Source: Paraburkholderia terricola (GTDB lineage Bacteria; Pseudomonadota; Gammaproteobacteria; Burkholderiales; Burkholderiaceae). Taken from it: a DNA stretch of 64,000 bases. Position 1 is the stretch's first letter. Every line of letters begins with the position of its first letter. A program made the translations under genes and the position numbers. The stretch covers positions 1 through 64,000 of the forward strand of contig NZ_FRAB01000029.1 of the NCBI RefSeq assembly GCF_900142195.1, given 5' to 3'. This document shows positions 19,189-28,055 of the stretch, piece by piece. Below the pieces are notes generated by a model. It was given only the letters and a program-made list of their open reading frames with translations. It did no database searches and was not told where the DNA came from.

Positions 19189-20082
19189 TTAAGCGGTTTG
19201 CTGGCCGATTTCGTGATTGGCGAGCACTTCGAGCGCACGCACCATCGCGGAGTGGTCCCAAGCCTTGCCGCCGTGCGCCGCGCACGCGTTGAAAAGCGCC
19301 TGGCAGGTGGCCGTATTCGGCAGCGAAACGCCGAGCGCTTGCGCGGTGGAGAGCGCGAGATTCAGATCCTTCTGGTGCAGTTCGATCCGGAAACCCGGAT
19401 CGAAGGTGCGCTTCGTCATCCGCTCGCCATGCACTTCGAGAATGCGCGACGACGCGAAGCCGCCCATCAGCGCCTCACGCACGCGCGCCGGATCGACGCC
19501 TGCCTTCGACGCGAGCAGCAAGGCCTCGCCGACCGCCTCGATCGTCGCGGCGACGATCACCTGGTTCGCCACCTTGCACACCTGTCCCGCGCCCACGCCG
19601 CCGATCAGCGTGACGTTCTTGCCCATCATGTCGAAGAGCGGCTTGACGCGCTCGAAGCTCGCCGGCTCGCCGCCCACCATGATGGTCAACGAAGCCGCCT
19701 TGGCGCCGACCTCGCCGCCCGACACCGGCGCGTCGAGATAGTCCGCGCCGCGCTCGCGCACGCGGGCCGCGAACTCGCGCGTCGCCATCGGCGAAATCGA
19801 GCTCATGTCGACCACCGTTTGCCCCGCGCGCAACGCGGCGGCGAGTCCGTGTTCGCCGAACAGCACGCGCTCGACGTCCGGCGTATCGGGCACCATGATG
19901 AAGATCACGTCGGCGTGCGCGGCCACCGCAGCGGGGCTATCGCACGCGAGCGCGCCGGCCTGCCCGAGGTCGTCCGGCACGCCGCTGCGCGTAAACGCCG
20001 CGAGGCTCACGCCGTTCTTGAGAAGATTCGCGGCCATGGGCTTGCCCATGATGCCGAGTCCGATGAAACCTGCTTTTTGCAT
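19189..20082 (-). CDS. garR: 2-hydroxy-3-oxopropionate (tartronate semialdehyde) reductase
   Basis: A 297-residue beta-hydroxyacid dehydrogenase that reduces tartronate semialdehyde to D-glycerate with NAD(P)H. The N-terminus is FIGLGIMGKPMAANLLKNG, the Rossmann signature. DAPVSGGEVGAKAA is the substrate-binding block, and GAGQVCKVANQVIVA contains the catalytic Lys. GGAG lies 6 nt before the ATG. It starts 32 nt after garL, which makes tartronate semialdehyde, so the two enzymes form one route. Confidence 0.93.
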   Translation of the reverse strand: MQKAGFIGLGIMGKPMAANLLKNGVSLAAFTRSGVPDDLGQAGALACDSPAAVAAHADVIFIMVPDTPDVERVLFGEHGLAAALRAGQTVVDMSSISPMATREFAARVRERGADYLDAPVSGGEVGAKAASLTIMVGGEPASFERVKPLFDMMGKNVTLIGGVGAGQVCKVANQVIVAATIEAVGEALLLASKAGVDPARVREALMGGFASSRILEVHGERMTKRTFDPGFRIELHQKDLNLALSTAQALGVSLPNTATCQALFNACAAHGGKAWDHSAMVRALEVLANHEIGQQTA

Positions 20083-20114
20083 GGAATTCTCCGTGGATGT
20101 CGTGGCGGCCGTGT

Positions 20115-20915
20115 CTATTGCTGGCCGGCCTGTTTCTGCATGAAGTGTTTCTGGACCGTCTGCGCGGCGTTTTTCAAGAGCCCCATATCGGCACACACGG
20201 CGATGACGCGGCAGCCCATCGAGAGATAGCGTTCCGCGTCGGCCTGCACCGGGGCGAGAATGCCGCTCGCCTTGCCCGCGGCCTGCGCGCGTTCGAATAC
20301 GCGCGCAATCGCCTGCTGCACGTCGGGATGAGCGGGATTGCCGAGGTGGCCATACGCCGCCGCGAGATCGGACGGTCCGACGAAGACCGCGTCGACGCCG
20401 TTCACGGCGAGAATTTCGTCGATCGATTCGACGGCTTTGCGGCTTTCGATCTGCACGATGACGCAAACGTTGTCATTGGCGATGTTGAAATAATCGGCCG
20501 CCGTCGCGTAGCGATTGCCGCGGTGGCTCACCGAGACGCCGCGAATGCCCTGCGGCGGGTAGCGCGTCGCGGCGACGGCGCGGGCCGCGTCTTCGGCGCT
20601 GTCGACGAACGGCACGAGAAAGTTGGAGAAGCCGCTGTCGAGAAGCCGTTTGATGAACACGCTATCATTCGCCGGCGGCCGCACGACCGGGGCGCTCACG
20701 CTGTCCTTGAGCGCCATCAACTGGGGGATCAGCGTCAGGACGTCGTTGGGCGCATGTTCCGCGTCCAGCAGCATCCAGTCGAAGCCGACCACGCCGAGCA
20801 GTTCCGTGACAATCGGACTGGCGAGCGATGCCCAGCAGCCGATCAGGGTCTCGCCGCCGCATACGGCGCGACGAAAACTATTGGGTAGAGACTGGTAAGG
20901 CGTGACGGCTGGCAT
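20115..20915 (-). CDS. garL: 5-keto-4-deoxy-D-glucarate aldolase
   Basis: A 266-residue class II metal aldolase of the HpcH/HpaI family. It cleaves 5-keto-4-deoxy-glucarate to pyruvate and tartronate semialdehyde. The metal and substrate site blocks are visible: FDWMLLDAEHAPND, VQIESRKAVESIDEI and VFVGPSDLAAAYGH. The ATG at 20915 is preceded by GAGGAAAC. It is the first gene of garL-garR. Sites B and C lie in the divergent promoter region shared with the semialdehyde dehydrogenase gene. Confidence 0.93.
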   Translation of the reverse strand: MPAVTPYQSLPNSFRRAVCGGETLIGCWASLASPIVTELLGVVGFDWMLLDAEHAPNDVLTLIPQLMALKDSVSAPVVRPPANDSVFIKRLLDSGFSNFLVPFVDSAEDAARAVAATRYPPQGIRGVSVSHRGNRYATAADYFNIANDNVCVIVQIESRKAVESIDEILAVNGVDAVFVGPSDLAAAYGHLGNPAHPDVQQAIARVFERAQAAGKASGILAPVQADAERYLSMGCRVIAVCADMGLLKNAAQTVQKHFMQKQAGQQ

Positions 20916-20977
20916 GGGACGTTTCCTCGAACTGCGATTGATCGGGCGGGCGCTGATGTCTGCAGGACGACATGTTA

Positions 20978-20993
20978 TAGGTCGTCGTACGTC
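20978..20993 (+). promoter_or_regulatory. Hexuronate-regulon operator, site B
   Basis: TAGGTCGTCGTACGTC differs from site A at three positions. It lies 63 bp before the garL start, in the region shared with the semialdehyde dehydrogenase gene. Confidence 0.55.
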
Positions 20994-21091
20994 TTGGTGA
21001 AGATTAGCACTGGTCCCATTTATTGTAACGGTCACGTAAACCCGAAGTCCTCGCCAGATGGGCGTGTCCGGTTGCATGCGCATCTCGATAT

Positions 21092-21107
21092 GTTGTAGGA
21101 TGACTTA
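21092..21107 (-). promoter_or_regulatory. Hexuronate-regulon operator, site C
   Basis: The minus strand reads TAAGTCATCCTACAAC; the plus strand reads GTTGTAGGATGACTTA. It ends 31 bp before the semialdehyde dehydrogenase start. Its position overlaps where the promoter of that gene should lie. Confidence 0.65.
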
Positions 21108-21137
21108 TATCCAAGCGTTCATTCCAAGGAAAGCGAA

Positions 21138-22721
21138 ATGTCTATTACCGGCGAAATGCTGATCGGCCGCCAAGCAGTGCGCGGCGACGAAAAACCACTG
21201 TACGCGTTCAATCCCGCCACGGGTTCCAACATCGCCGAGCCGGTTTTCGGCAGCGGCACGGTGGCCCATGTGGCGCAAGCCTGTGAGCTTGCGCAGAAAG
21301 CGTTCGACCCGTACCGGCACTTGCCGCTCGCGGTGCGCGCGGAATTCCTCGAACGGATCGCCGACGGCATCACCGCACTGGGCGACGCATTGATCGAGCG
21401 CGCGCAGCAGGAGTCCGGCTTGCCGAAGGCGCGCCTCGAAGGCGAGCGTGGCCGCACGACGGGTCAACTCAAATTGTTCGCGCAAGTCGTGCGCGCGGGG
21501 CAATGGCTCGCCGCCACACTGGATTCGCCGCTGCCCGAGCGCAAGCCGTTGCCGCGCTCCGATTTGCGCATGCAAAAGATTCCGCTCGGCCCGGTTGCGG
21601 TGTTCGGCGCGAGCAACTTCCCGCTCGCGTTTTCGGTGGCGGGCGGCGACACGGCGGCGGCGCTGGCCGCCGGTTGCCCGGTGGTGGTGAAGGCGCATCG
21701 CGCGCACCTCGGCACCTCGGAGATGGTCGGCCGCGTGATTCAGCGCGTCGCGCAGGAAATGGACTTGCCGGAGGGCGTGTTTTCGCTGATCGTCGGCGCG
21801 GGCAATTCCGTCGGCGAAGCGCTGGTCGCGCATCCGGCGATCAAGGCGGTGGGTTTCACGGGTTCGCGCGCGGGCGGCACCTCGCTGATGCGCGTCGCGG
21901 CGGCGCGTGCCGAGCCGATTCCGGTCTACGCCGAAATGAGCAGCATCAACCCGGTGTTCCTGTTGCCGAACGCGCTGGCTCAGCGCGGCGACAGCATCGC
22001 GCGCGGTTTCGTCGATTCGCTGGTCCTCGGCGCGGGGCAGTTTTGCACCAACCCCGGCTTGGCGATCGCCGTCGACAGCGACGCGCTCAAGGGTTTCGTC
22101 GCGGCGGCATCGGAGGCGCTCGGCGGCAAGCCCGCGCAAACCATGCTCACGTCCGGCATTCACGCGGCCTATGAAGAAGGCGAGGGCAAGCTGGCGGCGA
22201 TCAAGGGCGTGGAGACCGTTGCGCGCGGCGTCGACGTAACGGGCCCGACACAGGCGCGCGCCGCGTTGTTCGTGACCGACGCGCAGACGTTCCTCGCCAC
22301 GCCGGCGCTCGAAGACGAGGTTTTCGGACCGGCGTCGACCATCGTGCGCTGCAAGGACGAGCAGGAACTGCTCGCGGTCGCCGAACATTTCGCGGGGCAG
22401 TTGACCGCCACGGTGCAGATGGGCAGCGCCGATCTGCCGGCGGCAAAAAAGCTGGTGCCGATTCTCGAACGCAAAGCTGGCCGGATTCTCGTCAACGGGT
22501 TCCCGACGGGCGTCGAGGTATCGCATGCGATGGTGCACGGCGGTCCGTTCCCGGCCACGTCCGACAGCCGGGCGACCTCGGTGGGGACGACTTCGATCGA
22601 GCGCTTCCTGCGTCCGGTGTGCTATCAGGACTTCCCGGCCGATCTGTTGCCCGAGCCGCTCGTCGACGGTAATCCGTTGAACTTGTGGCGCCGTCGCGAT
22701 GGCGAAATCACGCGCGGCTAA
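21138..22721 (+). CDS. 2,5-dioxopentanoate (alpha-ketoglutarate semialdehyde) dehydrogenase
   Basis: A 527-residue aldehyde dehydrogenase-superfamily enzyme. It oxidises 2-oxoglutarate semialdehyde to 2-oxoglutarate with NAD(P), the last step of the KdgD route. Family marks are FGASNFPLAFSVAGGDTAAA for cofactor binding, VYAEMSSINPVF with the catalytic Glu, and GAGQFCTNPG with the catalytic Cys. Its length and the late HAMVHGGPFPATSD block match the KGSADH group. AAGGAAAGCGAA precedes the ATG. It is divergent from garL. Confidence 0.9.
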   Translation: MSITGEMLIGRQAVRGDEKPLYAFNPATGSNIAEPVFGSGTVAHVAQACELAQKAFDPYRHLPLAVRAEFLERIADGITALGDALIERAQQESGLPKARLEGERGRTTGQLKLFAQVVRAGQWLAATLDSPLPERKPLPRSDLRMQKIPLGPVAVFGASNFPLAFSVAGGDTAAALAAGCPVVVKAHRAHLGTSEMVGRVIQRVAQEMDLPEGVFSLIVGAGNSVGEALVAHPAIKAVGFTGSRAGGTSLMRVAAARAEPIPVYAEMSSINPVFLLPNALAQRGDSIARGFVDSLVLGAGQFCTNPGLAIAVDSDALKGFVAAASEALGGKPAQTMLTSGIHAAYEEGEGKLAAIKGVETVARGVDVTGPTQARAALFVTDAQTFLATPALEDEVFGPASTIVRCKDEQELLAVAEHFAGQLTATVQMGSADLPAAKKLVPILERKAGRILVNGFPTGVEVSHAMVHGGPFPATSDSRATSVGTTSIERFLRPVCYQDFPADLLPEPLVDGNPLNLWRRRDGEITRG

Positions 22722-22760
22722 GCTCGCGGAAGAGAGCTCGCCAACGCGCTTCGTCTGAAA

Positions 22761-22792
22761 AGCAAATGGCCGGGGAAACCCGGCCATTTGCT
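22761..22792. terminator. Bidirectional terminator
   Basis: AGCAAATGGCCGGG, GAAA loop, CCCGGCCATTTGCT. It lies between the convergent semialdehyde dehydrogenase and GntR genes, with short T-rich flanks in both directions. Confidence 0.85.
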
Positions 22793-22823
22793 TGTGCGCC
22801 AACCGCTGCTACGAACGCGCCAA

Positions 22824-23567
22824 TCAGCTATTCGTCTCGGCGGCTTCGTTCGCGCGCCTCAACCGCTCGCGGCTGTTGGACAGATGCATGCGCATTGCCG
22901 CGCGCGCGCCTTCCGCGTCGTGCCGCGTGATCGCCTCGAGAATGCTTTCGTGCTCCAGATTGACGAGCGACAGATACGCATCCGGCTCCGCGCGCGCAAT
23001 GCCCGCCGAGTCGAGGCGGTTGCGCGGAATCAGCGCGCTGCCCATTTGCGTGAGGATGTCGACGAAATACCGGTTGCCGGTGGCGCGCGCCACCGAGATA
23101 TGAAACTGCAGGTCGGCGTCGACGCTGTCGAGCCCGTTGTGGCGCGTGGCCTCGATCGCGTCGAGCGCGGTGCGCATGCGCGCGAGGTCGTCGGGCTTGG
23201 CGCGTTGAGCGGCGAGACCCGCGCATTCCGTTTCGAGGCTGATGCGCAGTTCGAGGATCGACAGCACGTCGCGCAAGGTGGTGGCGGGCACCATGTCGAT
23301 GCCCAGCTTTTCGCGCTGCGGCTCCAGCACGAAACTGCCGATGCCGTGGCGCGTCTCGATGATCTTGCCGGCCTGCAAACGCGAAATCGCTTCGCGGATG
23401 ACGGTGCGGCTCACGCTCAGCGTGACCATCAGTTGCGATTCGGTGGGCAGCTTGTCGCCTGGCTTCAAGGCGTTGGACGCGATTTGGTCGGTGACGTAGC
23501 CGACGACAAACTCGGCGAGATTGCGAGCGCGTCGTGGCGGTGCCGCGGACGCCAGTGGTGTAGCCAT
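22824..23567 (-). CDS. FadR-type GntR regulator of the hexuronate island
   Basis: A 247-residue GntR-family repressor. Winged helix at residues about 17-85: SNALKPGDKLPTESQLMVTL, then SVSRTVIREAISRLQ. The helical FCD-type ligand domain follows, with Asp and His metal positions (DLQFHISVARATGN, LEHESILEAITRHD). It lies between the semialdehyde dehydrogenase and GarP genes and is the only regulator in the island. It probably binds the repeated 16-bp element in response to an aldarate or keto-acid intermediate; the effector cannot be read from sequence. Confidence 0.92.
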   Translation of the reverse strand: MATPLASAAPPRRARNLAEFVVGYVTDQIASNALKPGDKLPTESQLMVTLSVSRTVIREAISRLQAGKIIETRHGIGSFVLEPQREKLGIDMVPATTLRDVLSILELRISLETECAGLAAQRAKPDDLARMRTALDAIEATRHNGLDSVDADLQFHISVARATGNRYFVDILTQMGSALIPRNRLDSAGIARAEPDAYLSLVNLEHESILEAITRHDAEGARAAMRMHLSNSRERLRRANEAAETNS

Positions 23568-23622
23568 CGAAAACGCCCCTTAAATCAGATAGATGCAGAT
23601 ACTTCCTGCTATCTATTATACC

Positions 23623-23635
23623 GTCGTCTGACGAC
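23623..23635. promoter_or_regulatory. Palindrome upstream of the GntR gene
   Basis: GTCGTC, T, GACGAC, flanked by AT-rich TATTATA and TTATATA, 56 bp before the regulator start. It shares the GTCGTC core of the other sites and is probably used for autoregulation. Confidence 0.6.
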
Positions 23636-23664
23636 TGATTATATAAACGCCGGATCATTTTCAG

Positions 23665-23690
23665 CGCCGGCCTCAGGCCTGAAGCCGGCG
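23665..23690. terminator. Hairpin after garP
   Basis: CGCCGGC (23665-23671) pairs with GCCGGCG (23684-23690). The loop contains a second small palindrome, AGGCCT. It sits downstream of the garP stop codon and lacks a clear T-run. Confidence 0.45.
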
Positions 23691-23776
23691 CGTGGATTCG
23701 GGCGTCGCGGCCGGCAGGCCATCATGGCCATGCCGGCCACGCAAGCACGCCGGAAGTACGATCGCTAGCCGGCCGC

Positions 23777-25126
23777 TCAGCGCGGACGCAACTCCACCCG
23801 CTTGATGTCCTTCACGATCACGAGGTAGCTGAACACGGTGAGCAACGCGTTCACGCCGACGAACACCAATGCGCCGTTGAACGAACCGCTCTTCGCGACC
23901 AGATAGCCGATCACGATCGGCGTGACGATGCCGGCCACGTTGCCGAACATGTTGAAGATCCCGCCCGACAGACCGACTGCTTCCTTCGGCGACGTATCGG
24001 CAACCACGGCCCAGCCGAGCGCGCCGATGCCCTTGCCGAAGAACGCGAGCGACATGAGCGCGACGACGATCCAGTCGGTCGAGACATAGTTGCAGCCGAT
24101 GATGCTGACCGACAGCAGCATGCCGCCGACGATCGGCACCTTGCGCGCCACGGTGAGCGAATGGCCGCGCCGGATCAGCGAGTCGGACAGAATGCCGCCG
24201 AGCACGCCGCCGGAGAATCCGCAGATCGCGGGCAGCGAGGCCACGAGGCCCGCCTGCAGGATCGTCATGCCGCGCGCTTGCACGAGGTAGATCGGAAACC
24301 AGGTCAGGAAGAAGTAAGTCAGCACGTTGATGCAGTACTGGGCGAGATAGACGCCGAGCAGCATCCGGTTGGTCAGCAACTGACGCACGAGAGACCAGCC
24401 GCCGGCGCGCGCGACGTCGTCGGGGCGGGCTTTCGCGTGGCCGTTCACCACGCCGCCGCCCTGTTCGATGTATTCGAGCTCGGCGGGCGACACGCCCGGA
24501 TGATCGGCGGGGTTCTTCATCACCTTGAGCCAGGCGAGAGCGAGCAGCAGCCCTGCGCCGCCCATCACCACGTACACCGTGTGCCAGCCGAACGCATGCG
24601 TGAGCCAGGCCATCAACGGCGTGAACACGACCGCGGCGAAGTATTGGGCCGAATTGAAAATGGCGGACGCGGTGCCGCGTTCATTCGTGGGGAACCAGCT
24701 CGCGACGACCTTGGCATTGGCCGGGAACGCCGGCGACTCCGCCGCGCCCATCGCGAAGCGCAGCACGAACAGACCCGTGACGGCGGCAGCGGCGCTGCCG
24801 AGCAAACCGATCGAGCTTTGCAGCAACGTGAAGAGCGACCAGAAGAAAATGCTCGCCGCGTAGACGCGCCGCGCGCCGAAGCGATCGAGCAGCCAGCCGG
24901 CCGGCAACTGCGACAGCACGTAGGCCCAACTGAACGCGGAGAAGATATAGCCCATCCGGATCGCGTCGAAGCCGAACTCGGCGCGCATCGCTGAGCCGGT
25001 CACCGAAAGCGTCGCCCGGTCGGCGTAATTGAACGTGGTAATCACAAAGATCAGCAGCAGGATCGCGTAGCGGACTTTGGTGCGCTTCGCGACTTGGACG
25101 GAACTCGCCGTGCGGCTCATTTCCAT
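23777..25126 (-). CDS. garP: MFS galactarate/glucarate transporter (GarP/GudP-like)
   Basis: A 449-residue major facilitator with 12 hydrophobic segments. Blocks shared with GarP/GudP/phthalate-type carriers are FVITTFNYADRATLSVTGSA, RFAMGAAESPAFPANAKVVA and WFPTNERGTASAIFNSAQYF. AGGAG is followed directly by one ATG and 6 nt later by another. The second, at 25126, has normal spacing and is taken as the start. It lies downstream of kdgD in the same direction, with a strong hairpin in between. Substrate inferred from context and family. Confidence 0.88.
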   Translation of the reverse strand: MEMSRTASSVQVAKRTKVRYAILLLIFVITTFNYADRATLSVTGSAMRAEFGFDAIRMGYIFSAFSWAYVLSQLPAGWLLDRFGARRVYAASIFFWSLFTLLQSSIGLLGSAAAAVTGLFVLRFAMGAAESPAFPANAKVVASWFPTNERGTASAIFNSAQYFAAVVFTPLMAWLTHAFGWHTVYVVMGGAGLLLALAWLKVMKNPADHPGVSPAELEYIEQGGGVVNGHAKARPDDVARAGGWSLVRQLLTNRMLLGVYLAQYCINVLTYFFLTWFPIYLVQARGMTILQAGLVASLPAICGFSGGVLGGILSDSLIRRGHSLTVARKVPIVGGMLLSVSIIGCNYVSTDWIVVALMSLAFFGKGIGALGWAVVADTSPKEAVGLSGGIFNMFGNVAGIVTPIVIGYLVAKSGSFNGALVFVGVNALLTVFSYLVIVKDIKRVELRPR

Positions 25127-25180
25127 GGTCATCTCCTGAATTTTTATACAAGGGAGCGGGCTCCCTGGCTCTATTGCTTC

Positions 25181-25213
25181 GCCGGCGGCGCTTCATTCAG
25201 AAGCGCCGCCGGC
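25181..25213. terminator. Strong hairpin between kdgD and garP
   Basis: GCCGGCGGCGCTTC, ATTCA loop, GAAGCGCCGCCGGC: a perfect 14-bp stem with no long T-run on the minus strand. It may attenuate transcription from kdgD into garP, or protect the kdgD 3' end. Confidence 0.6.
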
Positions 25214-25289
25214 GCATTCGTGTTGCACAAAGCGCCCGGTAACGTTGCCGTCCCGGGCGCTCAAAACGATGCGTGTTGCGCCGACTGGG

Positions 25290-26207
25290 TTATTGCGGGC
25301 CGAGCGCCTTGATGAGCGCGTCGAGCCGGGTCATTTCTTCTTCGGTCAGATCGGTCAGCGGTGCGCGCACCGGACCGGCGCTATGGCCGACAAGCTTGGC
25401 GCCCGCCTTCACGATGCTCACCGCGTAGCCCGCGCGGCGGTTGCGGATCGCGAGGTACGGCAGGAAGAATTCGTCGATCAGTTTGCCGACGGTGGCGTGG
25501 TCGTCCGAGGCGATCGCGCGGTAGAAGTCCATCGCGGTCTTCGGAATGAAGTTGAATACCGCCGACGAATACACCGGCACGCCCAGCGCCTTATAGGCCG
25601 CCGCATAGACTTCCGCGGTCGGCAGGCCGCCGAGATAGGAAAAGCGATCGCCCAGACGGCGGCGGATCGTCACCATGTTCTCGATCTCGCCCACGCCGTC
25701 CTTGAAGCCGATCAGGTTCGGGCAGCGCGCGGCCAGCCCTTCGAGCATATCGGCGTTAAGCTTGGAATTCGCGCGGTTGTAGATGATCACGCCCATGTTC
25801 GGCACGGACTTGCAGACTTCTTCGGCGTGCGCGGCGATGCCTTCCTGGCAGGCTTCCGTGAGGTAATGCGGCATCAGCAGGATGCCGTTCGCGCCGTGGC
25901 GCTCGGCTTCCCGCGCGTATTCGATCGCAACACGCGTCGGGCCGCCCGCGCCGGCGAGAATCGGCACCTTGCCCTTGCAGACTTCGGTCGCGGTGCGCAC
26001 CACGTTCGTGTAGTCGCTCCTGGTCAGCGAGAAGAATTCGCCCGTGCCGCCCGCGACGAACAGCGCCGAAGCGCCATAAGGCGCGAGCCATTCGAGACGC
26101 TCGGCATAGGTGTCGGCACGGAAATCGCCATTGGCGTCGAAGTCGGTAATGGGGAAGGACAAAAGGCCTTTTGAAACGATCTGCTTCAGTTCCTGCGGTG
26201 TCGTCAT
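25290..26207 (-). CDS. kdgD: 5-dehydro-4-deoxyglucarate dehydratase
   Basis: A 305-residue DapA-family lyase. It dehydrates and decarboxylates 5-keto-4-deoxy-glucarate to 2-oxoglutarate semialdehyde. Family marks are GGTGEFFSLTRSDY (the GTGE substrate loop), IIYNRANSK with the catalytic Tyr, and IGFKDGVGE with the Schiff-base Lys. The start at 26207 gives the usual length; the ribosome site is weak (GGATACTC). It is divergent from garD, with regulon sites D and E in the shared promoter region. Confidence 0.93.
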   Translation of the reverse strand: MTTPQELKQIVSKGLLSFPITDFDANGDFRADTYAERLEWLAPYGASALFVAGGTGEFFSLTRSDYTNVVRTATEVCKGKVPILAGAGGPTRVAIEYAREAERHGANGILLMPHYLTEACQEGIAAHAEEVCKSVPNMGVIIYNRANSKLNADMLEGLAARCPNLIGFKDGVGEIENMVTIRRRLGDRFSYLGGLPTAEVYAAAYKALGVPVYSSAVFNFIPKTAMDFYRAIASDDHATVGKLIDEFFLPYLAIRNRRAGYAVSIVKAGAKLVGHSAGPVRAPLTDLTEEEMTRLDALIKALGPQ

Positions 26208-26264
26208 GATTTGAGTATCCAGAGCGTCGAATAGAGGTAAATAGACAGAAATCAAGATTTCTTA

Positions 26265-26280
26265 TACGTCATCGTACAAC
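26265..26280 (+). promoter_or_regulatory. Hexuronate-regulon operator, site D
   Basis: TACGTCATCGTACAAC differs from site A at one position. It lies 58 bp before kdgD. Confidence 0.7.
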
Positions 26281-26362
26281 AAGAAATCGGCTAACTCAAC
26301 GCTGATTTCGCGGCATAATGCGTGTCCTAGGGTAAATACGGAACGTCTGCGCGATATTTCAT

Positions 26363-26378
26363 GTTGTAGGATGACGTA
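26363..26378 (-). promoter_or_regulatory. Hexuronate-regulon operator, site E
   Basis: The minus strand reads TACGTCATCCTACAAC, two positions from site A. It lies 45 bp before garD and faces site D in the kdgD/garD divergent promoter. Confidence 0.7.
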
Positions 26379-26423
26379 TGAATCTGGCGCAGCAGGCGTG
26401 AAACGCCATTAAGGATCGATGCA

Positions 26424-28013
26424 ATGGAACAACCCCCGCTCTATATTCGCGTTCACCCCAACGACAACGTCGCGATCGTCGTCAACGACGGCGGCCTGGG
26501 TGAAGGCGCAGTTTTCCCCGATGGTCTCGTATTGCGCGAGCGCGTGCCGCAAGGGCACAAGGTCGCGCTGGCCGATCTGGCCGAAGGCGACGAGGTCATC
26601 CGCTATAACGTGGTGATCGGCTATGCGCTCAAGGCCTTGCCCAAGGGCAGTTGGATCAACGAACACGTGATCCGCATGCCGAACCCGCCGGGGCTCGAGG
26701 ATCTGCCGATCGCCACGATCAAGGCGCCGGAGATGCCGCCGCTCGAAGGCTTCACGTTCGAGGGCTACCGCAATGCCGACGGCTCGGTCGGCACGCGCAA
26801 TATTCTGGCGATCACGACCACGGTGCAGTGCGTGGCCGACGTGGTTGAGCATGCGGTCACGCGCATCAAGGCCGAATTGCTGCCGAAGTATCCCAATGTC
26901 GACGACGTGGTGAGCCTCGGCCACACCTACGGTTGCGGCGTCGCGATCGACGCGCCCGACGCGATGGTGCCGATTCGCACCGTGCGCAACATCAGCCTGA
27001 ATCCGAATTTCGGCGGCGAGGTGATGATGGTCAGCCTCGGTTGCGAAAAGCTGCAGCCTGAACGCCTGATGCCGCCGGGCACGATTCCGATTGCCGCGGC
27101 CGCCAATGTGGCCGAGGTCGCGGACATCGGCGACGTCGCAGCCGATCTGAACGGCGACGTGGTCGTGCTACAGGACGAGGCGCACGTCGGTTTCCAGTCG
27201 ATGATCGAGTCGATCATGAAGATGGCCGAAGGTCATCTGAAGCGGCTGAACAATCGCCGCCGCGAGACCTGTCCCGCGTCCGACCTGGTGGTCGGCGTGC
27301 AATGCGGCGGCAGCGACGCGTTCTCGGGGCTGACCGCCAATCCCGCCGTGGGCTTCGCAACCGACCTGCTGGTGCGCGCCGGTGCAACCGTGATGTTCTC
27401 CGAAGTCACCGAGGTGCGCGACGGCGTCGATCAACTGACGGCGCGTGCGGCCAACGCGGACGTGGCGGCGGCGATCATCCGCGAAATGCAGTGGTACGAC
27501 GATTATCTGAAGCGCGGCGGCGCGGACCGCAGCGCGAACACCACGCCGGGCAACAAGAAGGGCGGCTTGTCGAACATCGTCGAAAAGGCGATGGGGTCGA
27601 TCATCAAGTCGGGCAATTCGGCGATCTCCGGCGTGTTGTCGCCCGGCGAAAAGGTCCGCCAGAAGGGCCTCATTTACGCGGCCACGCCGGCGAGCGATTT
27701 CATCTGCGGCACGTTGCAGGTCGCCGCCGGCATCAACCTGCATGTGTTCACCACCGGCCGCGGCACGCCGTACAGTCTCGCGGAAGTGCCCGTCATCAAG
27801 GTCGCCACGCGCTCGGATCTCGCGCGCCGCTGGCATGATCTGATGGACGTCAACGCGGGCACCATCGCAACCGGCGCCGCGACCATCGACGAAGTGGGCT
27901 GGGAACTGTTCCGCCTGATGCTCGACATCGCCAGCGGGCGCAAGGAGACTTGCGCGGAGAAGCTCAAGCTCCACAATGCGCTGACGCTGTTCAACCCGGC
28001 GCCGGTGACCTGA
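26424..28013 (+). CDS. garD: Galactarate dehydratase
   Basis: A 529-residue UxaA/GarD-family dehydratase converting galactarate to 5-keto-4-deoxy-glucarate. The N-terminal SAF-like domain (residues 1-100, IRVHPNDNVAIVVNDGGL) is followed by the large catalytic domain: GYRNADGSVGTRNILAI, SLGHTYGCG, MVSLGCEKLQPE, GVQCGGSDAFSG and FTTGRGTPYS. The conserved Cys/His positions are typical of the metal site. It leads garD-udh-lactonase on the plus strand. Its product feeds both GarL and KdgD. Confidence 0.95.
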   Translation: MEQPPLYIRVHPNDNVAIVVNDGGLGEGAVFPDGLVLRERVPQGHKVALADLAEGDEVIRYNVVIGYALKALPKGSWINEHVIRMPNPPGLEDLPIATIKAPEMPPLEGFTFEGYRNADGSVGTRNILAITTTVQCVADVVEHAVTRIKAELLPKYPNVDDVVSLGHTYGCGVAIDAPDAMVPIRTVRNISLNPNFGGEVMMVSLGCEKLQPERLMPPGTIPIAAAANVAEVADIGDVAADLNGDVVVLQDEAHVGFQSMIESIMKMAEGHLKRLNNRRRETCPASDLVVGVQCGGSDAFSGLTANPAVGFATDLLVRAGATVMFSEVTEVRDGVDQLTARAANADVAAAIIREMQWYDDYLKRGGADRSANTTPGNKKGGLSNIVEKAMGSIIKSGNSAISGVLSPGEKVRQKGLIYAATPASDFICGTLQVAAGINLHVFTTGRGTPYSLAEVPVIKVATRSDLARRWHDLMDVNAGTIATGAATIDEVGWELFRLMLDIASGRKETCAEKLKLHNALTLFNPAPVT

Positions 28014-28055
28014 CCCGACAGCCGTTAAGAAACAACGAAGACATCGACTAGAGAC

